Numbered from the stretch's first letter, positions 23,427 to 35,357 are shown. The stretch is DNA of 64,000 nt from Prostheceraeus crozeri (GCA_907163375.1 CAJQUW010002137.1:310001-374000); one strand, 5' to 3'. A program made the numbers and translations. Notes: generated by a model not told the origin, from the letters alone.

Positions 23427-24228
23427 TTAAGTCTTGCGTTTCATTTCATCTACCCCAGCCCCTGGGGACCATAGACTAAAAATAACAACATCATCACCAT
23501 CCATGCGATTCGGAGGGTCTGACGTCTCCTCGTCTGGCGCATTAGTCAAGCGAGAGAGAGCATCTGCGTTTTTGTGCGAGGTTCCGGCGCGGTATAAGCA
23601 ATCGAAATCAAATTCTTCCAAAATTTGCAACCAGCGCGCAAGCATCCCTCTAGGCTCTTTGAAGCCTTTCAACCATTCAAGTACTTTGTGATCTGTTCGT
23701 GCTAAAAACTTTTTACCCGTCAAGTATACGTGAAAGTGTTCAATGAATGTTACTAGGGCAAGCGTCTCCCTTTTCGTAGGGGCGTAGGAAGTTTGAGCTC
23801 GATTCAAAGTTTTGCTTGCATACGCAATAACCCTTTCCTTTCCATCATGCTGTACTTGTGAGAGGACAGCACCTATGGCGTAGCCAGAGGCATCAGTATC
23901 AAGAATGAAAGCACCACCAGCCTCAGTGAAATCTGGCATGGTCAAAATCGGAGTGGATGTTAAACAGCGTTTAAGAGAGTCAAACGCTTCCTGACAACGA
24001 TCAGTCCACACAAAAGTATTGTCTTTGTTAGTCAATTCGTGCAACGGTTTAGCTAATCTCGCAAAGTCTTGCACAAATCTGCGATAATAAGACGCTAAAC
24101 CTAAAAATTCCCGTACTTGCTTAGCAGTTGCTGGCGTCGGCCATTCTTTAACTCTGTTTGTCTTTTCAGGATCAGTCTTAATACCCTGAGACGTCACGAT
24201 GTGACCAAGATACTTGACAGAGCTAAGT
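23427..24228 (-). pseudogene. Gypsy reverse transcriptase end and RNase H
   Basis: Begins with KYLGHIVTSQGIKTDPEK and VREFLGLASYYRRFVQDF (end of the reverse transcriptase), then FILDTDASGYAIGAVLSQ, KRETLALVTFIEHFHVYL and HKNADALSRL of the RNase H domain. It is parted from the polymerase core by the foldback insertion. Confidence 0.9.
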
Positions 24229-24600
24229 CCCCATTGGACGTGTGTGAAGTTAGCGGAACCACTCAGCGGAACCATTTTTTATTATAGCTTAATTCTATTC
24301 GAAACAGCTGCTAGTTTGTCAATTTCAGTCTCCTGATTACGAATCTGAGCTCAGATTTCACAAATTCACAGTCGCTTCTGAGAAATTCAAGTTTAAAGAT
24401 AAAAGTGGTCCCGCTGTGAAGTTAGCGGAACCATCCAGCAGAACCAATTGCTGAGTCTCGCTGATTAACGCAGTAAATCAATTTCTTTTGGTCACTACCC
24501 GATCAATTTTGTTGTGCTGATCACGAATATGTGCCTCATCTTTCAAAACAGTGCAGATTTCACCCGGAAATCTGAATTTCACTTCTTCTGCAAGCTGATT

Positions 24601-27518
24601 GTGAAGTTAGCGGAACCATTTTTCAATACAAAGAATTTCTCAGCGAAATCCATCCTCTCCTACTAATTTGAAGCTCCTAATCACAAATCTGTAATCAGAT
24701 TTGCAAAACTCGCCCGCATTGCAAAGATATTCCTCTATCTGGGTCCGCTGTGAAGTGCCCGGAACCACCTACTGGCATTAAAATTTCAAATTCTAATTTT
24801 TGCACAGAATCACTGCAATAGACATACCAAGAGAATGGAATTGCTTCACTGATCACGGTTTGCCGTCCGATTTCACGGGAGAATAAGTACTTGCCGAGAA
24901 AAATTGATTTTACGGTTATCATGGACTTTTCTGCAAGCTGATTGTGAAGTTAGCGGAACCATTTTTCAATACAAAGAATTTCTCAGCGAAATCCATCCTC
25001 TCCTACTAATTTGAAGCTCCTAATCACAAATCTGTAATCAGATTTGCAAAACTCGCCCGCATTGCAAAGATATTCCTCTATCTGGGTCCGCTGTGAAGTG
25101 CCCGGAACCACCTACTGGCATTAAAATTTCAAATTCTAATTTTTGCACAGAATCACTGCAATAGACATACCAAGAGAATGGAATTGCTTCACTGATCACG
25201 GTTTGCCGTCCGATTTCACGGGAGAATAAGTACTTGCCGAGAAAAATTGATTTTACGGTTATCATGGACTTTTCTGCAAGCTGATTGTGAAGTTAGCGGA
25301 ACCATTTTTCAATACAAAGAATTTCTCAGCGAAATCCATCCTCTCCTACTAATTTGAAGCTCCTAATCACAAATCTGTAATCAGATTTGCAAAACTCGCC
25401 CGCATTGCAAAGATATTCCTCTATCTGGGTCCGCTGTGAAGTGCCCGGAACCACCTACTGGCATTAAAATTTCAAATTCTAATTTTTGCACAGAATCACT
25501 GCAATAGACATACCAAGAGAATGGAATTGCTTCACTGATCACGGTTTGCCGTCCGATTTCACGGGAGAATAAGTACTTGCCGAGAAAAATTGATTTTACG
25601 GTTATCATGGACTTTTCTGCAAGCTGATTGTGAAGTTAGCGGAACCATTTTTCAATACAAAGAATTTCTCAGCGAAATCCATCCTCTCCTACTAATTTGA
25701 AGCTCCTAATCACAAATCTGTAATCAGATTTGCAAAACTCGCCCGCATTGCAAAGATATTCCTCTATCTGGGTCCGCTGTGAAGTGCCCGGAACCACCTA
25801 CTGGCATTAAAATTTCAAATTCTAATTTTTGCACAGAATCACTGCAATAGACATACCAAGAGAATGGAATTGCTTCACTGATCACGGTTTGCCGTCCGAT
25901 TTCACGGGAGAATAAGTACTTGCCGAGAAAAATTGATTTTACGGTTATCATGGACTTTTCTGCAAGCTGATTGTGAAGTTAGCGGAACCATTTTTCAATA
26001 CAAAGAATTTCTCAGCGAAATCCATCCTCTCCTACTAATTTGAAGCTCCTAATCACAAATCTGTAATCAGATTTGCAAAACTCGCCCGCATTGCAAAGAT
26101 ATTCCTCTATCTGGGTCCGCTGTGAAGTGCCCGGAACCACCTACTGGCATTAAAATTTCAAATTCTAATTTTTGCACAGAATCACTGCAATAGACATACC
26201 AAGAGAATGGAATTGCTTCACTGATCACGGTTTGCCGTCCGATTTCACGGGAGAATAAGTACTTGCCGAGAAAAATTGATTTTACGGTTATCATGGACTT
26301 TTCTGCAAGCTGATTGTGAAGTTAGCGGAACCATTTTTCAATACAAAGAATTTCTCAGCGAAATCCATCCTCTCCTACTAATTTGAAGCTCCTAATCACA
26401 AATCTGTAATCAGATTTGCAAAACTCGCCCGCATTGCAAAGATATTCCTCTATCTGGGTCCGCTGTGAAGTGCCCGGAACCACCTACTGGCATTAAAATT
26501 TCAAATTCTAATTTTTGCACAGAATCACTGCAATAGACATACCAAGAGAATGGAATTGCTTCACTGATCACGGTTTGCCGTCCGATTTCACGGGAGAATA
26601 AGTACTTGCCGAGAAAAATTGATTTTACGGTTATCATGGACTTTTCTGCAAGCTGATTGTGAAGTTAGCGGAACCATTTTTCAATACAAAGAATTTCTCA
26701 GCGAAATCCATCCTCTCCTACTAATTTGAAGCTCCTAATCACAAATCTGTAATCAGATTTGCAAAACTCGCCCGCATTGCAAAGATATTCCTCTATCTGG
26801 GTCCGCTGTGAAGTGCCCGGAACCACCTACTGGCATTAAAATTTCAAATTCTAATTTTTGCACAGAATCACTGCAATAGACATACCAAGAGAATGGAATT
26901 GCTTCACTGATCACGGTTTGCCGTCCGATTTCACGGGAGAATAAGTACTTGCCGAGAAAAATTGATTTTACGGTTATCATGGACTTTTCTGCAAGCTGAT
27001 TGTGAAGTTAGCGGAACCATTTTTCAATACAAAGAATTTCTCAGCGAAATCCATCCTCTCCTACTAATTTGAAGCTCCTAATCACAAATCTGTAATCAGA
27101 TTTGCAAAACTCGCCCGCATTGCAGAGATATTCCTCTATCTGGGTCCGCTGTGAAGTGCCCGGAACCACCTACTGGCATTAAAATTTCAAATTCTAATTT
27201 TTGCACAGAATCACTGCAATAGACATACCAAGAGAATGGAATTGCTTCACTGATCACGGTTTGCCGTCCGATTTCACGGGAGAATAAGTACTTGCCGAGA
27301 AAAATTGATTTTACGGTTATCATGGACTTTTCTGCAAGCTGATTGTGAAGTTAGCGGAACCATTTTTCAATACAAAGAATTTCTCAGCGAAATCCATCCT
27401 CTCCAACTAATTTGAAGCTCCTAATCACAAATCTGTAATCAGATTTGCAAAACTCGCCCGCATTGCAAAGATATTCCTCTATCTGGGTCCGCTGTGAAGT
27501 GCCCGGAACCACCTACTG
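24601..27518 (+). repeat. Left-arm tandem array, 343-bp units
   Basis: Eight full copies and one partial copy of a 343-bp unit, nearly identical. Each unit holds two related modules, one starting GTGAAGTTAGCGGAACC and one GTGAAGTGCCCGGAACC, spaced 149 and 194 bp. The same 75-codon open frame in every copy is a result of the copies being identical. Confidence 0.92.
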
Positions 27519-27526
27519 GCTTGAAA

Positions 27527-30252
27527 ACTGTAAAATCCATTTTTCTCGGCAAGTACTTATTCTCCCGTGAAATCGGACGGCAAACCGTGATCAGTGAAGC
27601 AATTCCATTCTCTTGGTATGTCTATTGCAGTGATTCTGTGCAAAAATTAGAATTTGAAATTTTAATGCCAGTAGGTGGTTCCGGGCACTTCACAGCGGAC
27701 CCAGATAGAGGAATATCTTTGCAATGCGGGCGAGTTTTGCAAATCTGATTACAGATTTGTGATTAGGAGCTTCAAATTAGTAGGAGAGGATGGATTTCGC
27801 TGAGAAATTCTTTGTATTGAAAAATGGTTCCGCTAACTTCACAATCAGCTTGCAGAAAAGTCCATGATAACCGTAAAATCAATTTTTCTCGGCAAGTACT
27901 TATTCTCCCGTGAAATCGGACGGCAAACCGTGATCAGTGAAGCAATTCCATTCTCTTGGTATGTCTATTGCAGTGATTCTGTGCAAAAATTAGAATTTGA
28001 AATTTTAATGCCAGTAGGTGGTTCCGGGCACTTCACAGCGGACCCAGATAGAGGAATATCTTTGTAATGCGGGCGAGTTTTGCAAATCTGATTACAGATT
28101 TGTGATTAGGAGCTTCAAATTAGTAGGAGAGGATGGATTTCGCTGAGAAATTTTTTTGTATGAAAAAAATTCCCCGCTAACTTCACAATCAGCTTGCAGA
28201 AAAGTCCATGATAACCGTAAAATCAATTTTTCTCGGCAAGTACTTATTCTCCCGTGAAATCGGACGGCAAACCGTGATCAGTGAAGCAATTCCATTCTCT
28301 TGGTATGTCTATTGCAGTGATTCTGTGCAAAAATTAGAATTTGAAATTTTAATGCCAGTAGGTGGTTCCGGGCACTTCACAGCGGACCCAGATAGAGGAA
28401 TATCTTTGCAATGCGGGCGAGTTTTGCAAATCTGATTACAGATTTGTGATTAGGAGCTTCAAATTAGTAGGAGAGGATGGATTTCGCTGAGAAATTCTTT
28501 GTATTGAAAAATGGTTCCGCTAACTTCACAATCAGCTTGCAGAAAAGTCCATGATAACCGTAAAATCAATTTTTCTCGGCAAGTACTTATTCTCCCGTGA
28601 AATCGGACGGCAAACCGTGATCAGTGAAGCAATTCCATTCTCTTGGTATGTCTATTGCAGTGATTCTGTGCAAAAATTAGAATTTGAAATTTTAATGCCA
28701 GTAGGTGGTTCCGGGCACTTCACAGCGGACCCAGATAGAGGAATATCTTTGCAATGCGGGCGAGTTTTGCAAATCTGATTACAGATTTGTGATTAGGAGC
28801 TTCAAATTAGTAGGAGAGGATGGATTTCGCTGAGAAATTCTTTGTATTGAAAAATGGTTCCGCTAACTTCACAATCAGCTTGCAGAAAAGTCCATGATAA
28901 CCGTAAAATCAATTTTTCTCGGCAAGTACTTATTCTCCCGTGAAATCGGACGGCAAACCGTGATCAGTGAAGCAATTCCATCTCTTCCATTTCTTGGTAT
29001 GTCTATTGCAGTGATTCTGTGCAAAAATTAGAATTTGAAATTTTAATGCCAGTAGGTGGTTCCGGGCACTTCACAGCGGACCCAGATAGAGGAATATCTT
29101 TGCAATGCGGGCGAGTTTTGCAAATCTGATTACAGATTTGTGATTAGGAGCTTCAAATTTGTAGGAGAGGATGGATTTCGCTGAGAAATTCTTTGTATTG
29201 AAAAATGGTTCCGCTAACTTCACAATCAGCTTGCAGAAAAGTCCATGATAACCGTAAAATCAATTTTTCTCGGCAAGTACTTATTCTCCCGTGAAATCGG
29301 ACGGCAAACCGTGATCAGTGAAGCAATTCCATTCTCTTGGTATGTCTATTGCAGTGATTCTGTGCAAAAATTAGAATTTGAAATTTTAATGCCAGTAGGT
29401 GGTTCCGGGCACTTCACAGCGGACCCAGATAGAGGAATATCTTTGCAATGCGGGCGAGTTTTGCAAATCTGATTACAGATTTGTGATTAGGAGCTTCAAA
29501 TTAGTAGGAGAGGATGGATTTCGCTGAGAAATTCTTTGTATTGAAAAATGGTTCCGCTAACTTCACAATCAGCTTGCAGAAAAGTCCATGATAACCGTAA
29601 AATCAATTTTTCTCGGCAAGTACTTATTCTCCCGTGAAATCGGACGGCAAACCGTGATCAGTGAAGCAATTCCATTCTCTTGGTATGTCTATTGCAGTGA
29701 TTCTGTGCAAAAATTAGAATTTGAAATTTTAATGCCAGTAGGTGGTTCCGGGCACTTCACAGCGGACCCAGATAGAGGAATATCTTTGCAATGCGGGCGA
29801 GTTTTGCAAATCTGATTACAGATTTGTGATTAGGAGCTTCAAATTAGTAGGAGAGGATGGATTTCGCTGAGAAATTCTTTGTATTGAAAAATGGTTCCGC
29901 TAACTTCACAATCAGCTTGCAGAAAAGTCCATGATAACCGTAAAATCAATTTTTCTCGGCAAGTACTTATTCTCCCGTGAAATCGGACGGCAAACCGTGA
30001 TCAGTGAAGCAATTCCATTCTCTTGGTATGTCTATTGCAGTGATTCTGTGCAAAAATTAGAATTTGAAATTTTAATGCCAGTAGGTGGTTCCGGGCACTT
30101 CACAGCGGACCCAGATAGAGGAATATCTTTGCAATGCGGGCGAGTTTTGCAAATCTGATTACAGATTTGTGATTAGGAGCTTCAAATTAGTAGGAGAGGA
30201 TGGATTTCGCTGAGAAATTCTTTGTATTGAAAAATGGTTCCGCTAACTTCAC
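27527..30252 (-). repeat. Right-arm tandem array, inverted 343-bp units
   Basis: The same 343-bp unit in the opposite direction, eight copies with the innermost cut. Copies near 28070-28180 and 28980-28990 carry small local changes; the others are almost identical to each other and to the left arm. Confidence 0.92.
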
Positions 30253-30624
30253 AATCAGCTTGCAGAAGAAGTGAAATTCAGATTTCCGGGTGAAATCTGC
30301 ACTGTTTTGAAAGATGAGGCACATATTCGTGATCAGCACAACAAAATTGATCGGGTAGTGACCAAAAGAAATTGATTTACTGCGTCAATCAGCGAGACTC
30401 AGCAATTGGTTCTGCTGGATGGTTCCGCTAACTTCACAGCGGGACCACTTTTATCTTTAAACTTGAATTTCTCAGAAGCGACTGTGAATTTGTGAAATCT
30501 GAGCTCAGATTCGTAATCAGGAGACTGAAATTGACAAACTAGCAGCTGTTTCGAATAGAATTAAGCTATAATAAAAAATGGTTCCGCTGAGTGGTTCCGC
30601 TAACTTCACACACGTCCCCATTGG

Positions 30625-31361
30625 CACTTTTTAGTATTGAGTTGCAGATTAGCAAGTCGCAGTCTGTCTAATACCAATTGAATATCACACAAATGATCTT
30701 GCCAACTACGACTAAAAATAATAATATCGTCAAGGTAGACTAAACAAATTTTTCCAATTAATCCTCTCAACTTCTCGTCCATCATGCGCTGAAAAGTGGC
30801 AGGAGCTGACGCCAGACCGAATGGAAGAATATTGAACTCATAAAGACCATGTGGACAAACAAATGCAGACTTTGCTTTATCCTCCTCCGCCAAGGGAATC
30901 TGCCAATAACCAGACTTCAAATCAAGTACCGAAAAGTATTGAGCCCCTCCCATAGAATCCAAAGCATCATCAACCCTGGGCAAGGGATAGCTATCGTATC
31001 GGCAACATTGATTCAATTTTCGAAAATCAACACAAAATCTCAAAGTCCCGTCCTTCTTATGAACAAGAACGATGGGACTAGCCCAGGGACTACTACTATA
31101 TGAAACAACGCCTTGATCCAACATTTCCTGTATTTGGAGGCTAACTTCTAACTTCTGAGAGGGTGGAACCCGTCGACAAGGTTGACGAATAGGAGGGTGA
31201 TCCCCAGTATTTATAAAATGCTGAGCGTTCACTGCCCTACCTAATGGCTTTCCTTCTGCCATAAACACATCAGCATACGATTTAAGTATGCTATCCAATT
31301 CTTGACGTTCTCGAGCAGTTAACTCGGAAGACTGCTCCTCTGATTGCGACTCAAGAGTCAC
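30625..31361 (-). pseudogene. Gypsy reverse transcriptase core
   Basis: Reads SSPWASPIVLVHKKDGTLRF, CVDFRKLNQCC, VLDLKSGYWQIPL, LPFGLASAPATFQRMMD and VYLDDIIIFS, the ordered motifs of a Ty3/Gypsy polymerase including the YLDD active site. Confidence 0.92.
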
Positions 31362-31408
31362 ATGATTTACTTGAGCTGCAACATCACTTGGAAAAACGTC
31401 TTGAATAT

Positions 31409-31977
31409 TTTTTTTGCGTATGCGTATTTATTCTTTAAAAATGAAAATCGGAAGATACATCAAATTTACACAAAGAAAAATATCAAGAACATCCATGATC
31501 AAGAAAGAATATTGCAGTGAGATCAGCGACAAAAATGGTCATTATAGCGTCTACTGGCATACAGCACAAAAGAGTTCATACGTCGCATAGTGCGGATTTC
31601 CGGAAGCAAAAAACGACCTGCACGAGACATGGTTGGCAAGAGTTCGTGAAGAATGTGGCTAGATTCCATTACACTGTGACAGAATTTATCGGTCAATGCA
31701 TTTCTACGAGAATGTACAGACTCCAGGCAAGGACTTCGACATTCGTTGCCGCAAATGAGACGGTGAAATCTGCGTTGAAGACGTTCAACTCGTGCAGCAT
31801 CAGTACTAGACAACCCGACAAATACTGGGCAACAATACTCAAAGGCAGAGCGTATGAAAGTTTTATATACTATAAGAAGGTCACTTTTTGAGATACACGG
31901 CTTGAGAACACGCATAGCGTACATACGTTTTGAAGCAGACTGAATTATTTTGTCTATGTGGTCAGACAAATTCCATC
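31409..31977 (-). mobile_element. 5'-truncated LINE inserted in the Gypsy element
   Basis: The minus strand encodes the end of a non-LTR reverse transcriptase: HIDKIIQSASKRMYAMRVL, YKTFIRSAFEYCCPVFVG, RVERLQRRFHRLICG and FVLYASRRYNDHF. On the element strand it ends in an A-run at 31409-31415. A six-base duplication (GAATAT on the plus strand) lies at 31403-31408 and 31978-31983. Only about the last 190 codons and a short 3' UTR are present, as expected of target-primed insertion that stopped early. The pattern resembles CR1/Jockey-type LINEs. Confidence 0.82.
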
Positions 31978-31983
31978 GAATAT

Positions 31984-32725
31984 AATCTACGCTATCATAC
32001 ATTGCGGAAATCAATTCGAAATTGGCTACTGCTGTATTTTTCTTTAGAGTAACATGTTGCAAAGAGTTGTTGCAAACAGATATGGTGACTTCCTTTTTCT
32101 TAACGGTCGACACTGTTGGCAGAACAAACAAGCCAAGATCGTCCGTCTCTGAACTGGGCATGACCATACCCGTTAACGGTTCTGGACCCTTTCCTTTCAT
32201 CAAAACTCTTGCTGAAAGCAGCTGTTCTGAGTGCGGCTGAAGAACAACTGTATTATTGATAGCGATTTTAAAAAGCACAGTGTTAGTAGTACGACGTTTG
32301 CGAAGAGGTACTTGAACACCCAGTCGAGGTAAATGCAAGGTTTTAGCGCCCACGTCCACGTCACCGTCATAATCACCTAGGAAATCCATTCCTAAAACCA
32401 AGTTAGTGGATAGATTGGCAGAAACAAAAAAAGTGTGATATACTGTGCAAATTCCTATCTGAAAATAAATGACAGTAGTTCCCAAAATATGAAGTTTTTC
32501 GCCATTTGCAGTTTGAATACAGGACACATTAGGAATCGGGATAATATGCTGATCATGCACTACTATACTATTACATACCGACACATCTGCACCGGTATCA
32601 ACCAGAGCTTTAACTATCTGGTCACCAACAAGAATTTCTGCTATATTTGCTGAGTCCCGTTTCAAACGAGAGGCGGCGAGAGGCCGGGACGTATCTATCG
32701 CCGCTGCTCGTTTCCCTGAGGACAA
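31984..32725 (-). pseudogene. Gypsy protease region
   Basis: Contains VKALVDTGADVSVCNS, the aspartic protease active-site motif, and LVLGMDFLGDYDGDVD, the usual downstream protease motif. The region continues toward the polymerase and is cut by the LINE insertion. Confidence 0.85.
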
Positions 32726-33919
32726 TTACGAGCTAAGTGTCCATACTGTCCACAATTATAACATGGACCCTGCCGAGCAGTTAAAGTAGGCTGCAAAGCA
32801 CCAGTGGGCCTATTTTGCTGTGGCTGGCAGCCTGATGCCGATGCATCGGCAACCCCAGTATACATAGTATTTTGTCCCGGAAACCCAGTCAATTTTTCAG
32901 CCGTGTTTCCATAACTGGTGGGTTGCTCGACAACAGGCAACCTCGATTCCCTTGGGAGTGTTGACCGAGATACCGTTGTGTCAGGACCCAAAATTGGTCT
33001 TACTTGCGGAACTGTAGGCTGAACGTTCGATGGCGCATTAATTAAACCCGCTTGTGACCGATAGAACGGTTGCCGAAAAAAACGTTGAATTTGTCGGCCT
33101 GTTCATAGTTTGACGTGGAGTCTGAGACGGCCATGACATGGTCCGTTGGAAGACGTTGACAGACTTAGGACAACCCCGAGCGATATGACCGAATTCTTGA
33201 CATTTAAAGCAACGAATGCCTGAATTACTAGACGCAACAGCAGTTATAACTGGTCGGACAGGAGAAACAGTACCACCGGTGGTAGTACTGGGTTTATCGA
33301 TTCTTTCAAATCCCTCGACAATATCCAAGTAATTACTCAACGATGATGGTGGAAATCGACTCATTGAAAGTTCCACATCCCGATTAGCTTCGCGCACCAT
33401 CATGGTATGCATAATCTTTTCGCGTAGTTCCGCTTCAGTCATTCTAGGAAATGCCTGGTCTCCGATTCTTAATAAATCATCTGCAAAATCCCTAACCGAC
33501 TCTGCTGAACGACGTGTTCTAGAATCATAAGCTGTCTCCGCTTCCACGGCAGTCCTAAAGAGTGAAAATCGATTGCTCAAATCCGCGACAATCTCACGAT
33601 ATGTGTGTGTCCCTGCCTTATCTATAACAATCTCATTGGCCTTAACCACGGTTTTTACAACCAAAACGCGTAATTTCTTCTCGTCAGAAAGGTCACCCGA
33701 TAGAAATTCAAATGACTTAACCCATCTCTGAAAATCGATTTGACCGTTAAACTTTTGCAGCTGAGACAAATCATCTGGAATTTTCTCTTTCTTGGTGCTT
33801 TTCTGATTTTCCATTAAGTGCTCTAAACGACTGGTCAATTCCCCAATCCCTTGTTCAACCTTGCCTATTTTTTTATAAATACAATCAACATTTGAACTAC
33901 GTGGCGTAAGAGGTGGCAT
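32695..33919 (-). pseudogene. Gypsy gag with two CCHC zinc knuckles
   Basis: A Gypsy-type capsid region (IDFQRWVKSFEFLSGDLS, SVRDFADDLLRIGDQAFP) preceded by a short coiled segment, then two zinc knuckles: CFKCQEFGHIARGC and, further on, CYNCGQYGHLARNC. Knuckles of this form bind RNA in gag proteins. Confidence 0.88.
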
Positions 33920-34061
33920 GGACTGGGTTGGAACTTCATTATCCAGAAGTGGGAAACCACGGACAGCGTCAGTTTGTGTATTCGAAAAAACAACCCACTG
34001 TCGCCAGTTTCAAATAAGTCAACACTTGAACTAAAAGCCATTTCTCAATTTGGTATGGGTT

Positions 34062-34077
34062 TTAACCGCTGCCACCA
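34062..34077 (-). promoter_or_regulatory. Gypsy primer-binding site
   Basis: One base inside the 5' LTR the plus strand reads AACCGCTGCCACCA, ending in the CCA expected of a tRNA 3' end, so the element strand is complementary to a tRNA tail. I could not assign the tRNA type. Confidence 0.6.
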
Positions 34078-34078
34078 G

Positions 34079-35007
34079 TGTAACAGACCGAGCTATGAGA
34101 GACCCTTAACCCAATTGATTACTACAGTAAGAAACCTACCAGTCTCCGTATCACGATCCGGTTACTCCAAGTTCACCACGTCGAATCCTTTATGATGTGG
34201 ACGAGCACCGGACAGCCACGCGAACGTCACTCGAAGATGCGCCTGGTTAGTTATTAACCCTGCCCTACCAGTTACTAGGTATTATAGGTAATACCCTAAC
34301 TCGAATGAATCTGTGGGTATTACCCAGGTACGTTATAACGGTTGTGGGTAGCAGTTGATAAGCTGAAACAGAAGTATCATAAAACCCCAACCTCCTAATT
34401 CAGCTGAAATTATGTCTTGCTAACTTCTTACATATGTCGTAACCCGCAGATGCGACGGCGAAGTTATGATGCTGCTTACGATTAATTAATTAGCCGCAAA
34501 GGATCATAAACCTATGTCATAAACCTGCGCCACTTGCCTAAAACTTCTTAGTTCAGTTGAGAGCAGTGACTTACCATCAGCCGTATAATTTTAAGAGAGC
34601 AACGTTTTGGTTGACCGCGCACGCTAGTCGCCGTGACCTTTACTCATTGCATTTATAATAAAATGGTACATTCTAACACCAGGAATACTTAATTCATGTT
34701 TATCTTATGTTTGCCTATACTTTTACCCAGAAACCACCCAAAATCCCATAAATCGGAAGCCACCAACACCTTACAATTATGTACAATATATACATGTCCG
34801 TGAAATCCTCAATTATCACTTGAATGTGATATAACTTTGCAACCCTTCACCAGAAAATTGCGCCAATGCTCCCAGATTTGTGAGCATATATATACAATTT
34901 AGTTCTTCACATCAATAGTAAAAATGCCAACACCTATAATTAAAATATTTACGTTAAGTACTAGTTATAAATTTACTACATATAAACAAATAAGCAACCC
35001 TGTTACA
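34079..35007 (-). repeat. Gypsy 5' LTR
   Basis: The right LTR, 929 bp, uninterrupted. It gives the empty-site sequence for the hAT insertion in the other LTR. The ends are TGTAACAG and CTGTTACA on the plus strand. Confidence 0.93.
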
Positions 35008-35357
35008 CAGCATCACAGCATTGGCACAAATTCCAGACATTATAAAGTGGTGTGCTCAACGTAAACTGTTGTAAAATTCGCAGTTATGTGCCCGTTGTAA
35101 CAATCCCTGTGGATTAATATCTCGCAACGATGTATCGGACAATAAGACCTGGTACTGCTCAGTGTGTAAAACTAGAATCATCATACGTTCAGATAGCTGG
35201 TTCGAAAGGAGACTATCAATAGCAGATAAGAAGTTTTTCCAACATTTTCTTACTTTAATTGGTAATATTTACCCACTGTACTGAAATAATATAAAAATTT
35301 GCGGAAATTTTTATTTTTTGAGTTCACGCCCGTACACTCTGGGATTACCCAATTTCT

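Larger units (their letters stand above)
24238..30615. mobile_element. 6.4-kb foldback element with 9-bp target duplication
   Basis: The two halves are inverted copies, so almost the whole 6378 bp can fold back. The ends are exact inverted repeats starting ACGTGTGTGAAGTTAGCGG. The duplication CCCCATTGG lies at 24229-24237 and 30616-30624. The arms consist of 363 bp of outer sequence followed by tandem 343-bp units: eight plus a partial unit on the left, eight on the right. The centre near 27518-27530 has almost no spacer, and the arms are out of register by about 150-185 bp. A 9-bp duplication fits Mutator-like or Drosophila FB-type elements. No transposase is present. Confidence 0.88.
15242..35007 (-). 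mobile_element. Ty3/Gypsy LTR retrotransposon with TatD domain (fossil, interrupted)
   Basis: Two LTRs with TGTAACAG...CTGTTACA termini bound a minus-strand element. In its own reading direction it holds gag with zinc knuckles, protease, reverse transcriptase, RNase H, integrase and a 3' region with a TatD-type DNase. Removing the four later insertions leaves about 8.6 kb. The LTRs differ by only about five small changes in roughly 930 aligned bases, so the insertion is young. It is broken: four insertions interrupt it and a few further breaks are likely. The flanking duplication is short and imperfect (CAAC at 15238-15241, CAGC at 35008-35011). Confidence 0.93.
15026..35349. mobile_element. 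Merlin-type DNA transposon, split by the Gypsy element
   Basis: The outermost element of the nest. Its inverted repeats are 15026-15071 and 35304-35349 (about 46 bp, two mismatches, starting GGTAATCCC). The perfect 8-bp target duplication CAATTTCT lies at 15018-15025 and 35350-35357. Without the insertion the element is about 555 bp. Plus-strand pieces encode the start of a Merlin-like transposase: MPGGRPSAPRAIV from 15152, then IPDIIKWCAQRKLL and a zinc-ribbon CARC...CSVC segment at about 35085-35280. The catalytic domain is absent and a stop interrupts the frame after QRKLL, so it was non-autonomous. Merlin is known for 8-9-bp duplications and IS1016-related transposases. Confidence 0.82.

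Noticed and set aside
24695-30158. A 75-codon open frame repeated in nearly every 343-bp unit, suggesting a multicopy gene.
   Set aside because: The units are almost identical in all positions, so the frame is copied along with the DNA. There is no start context, family match or codon-specific conservation.
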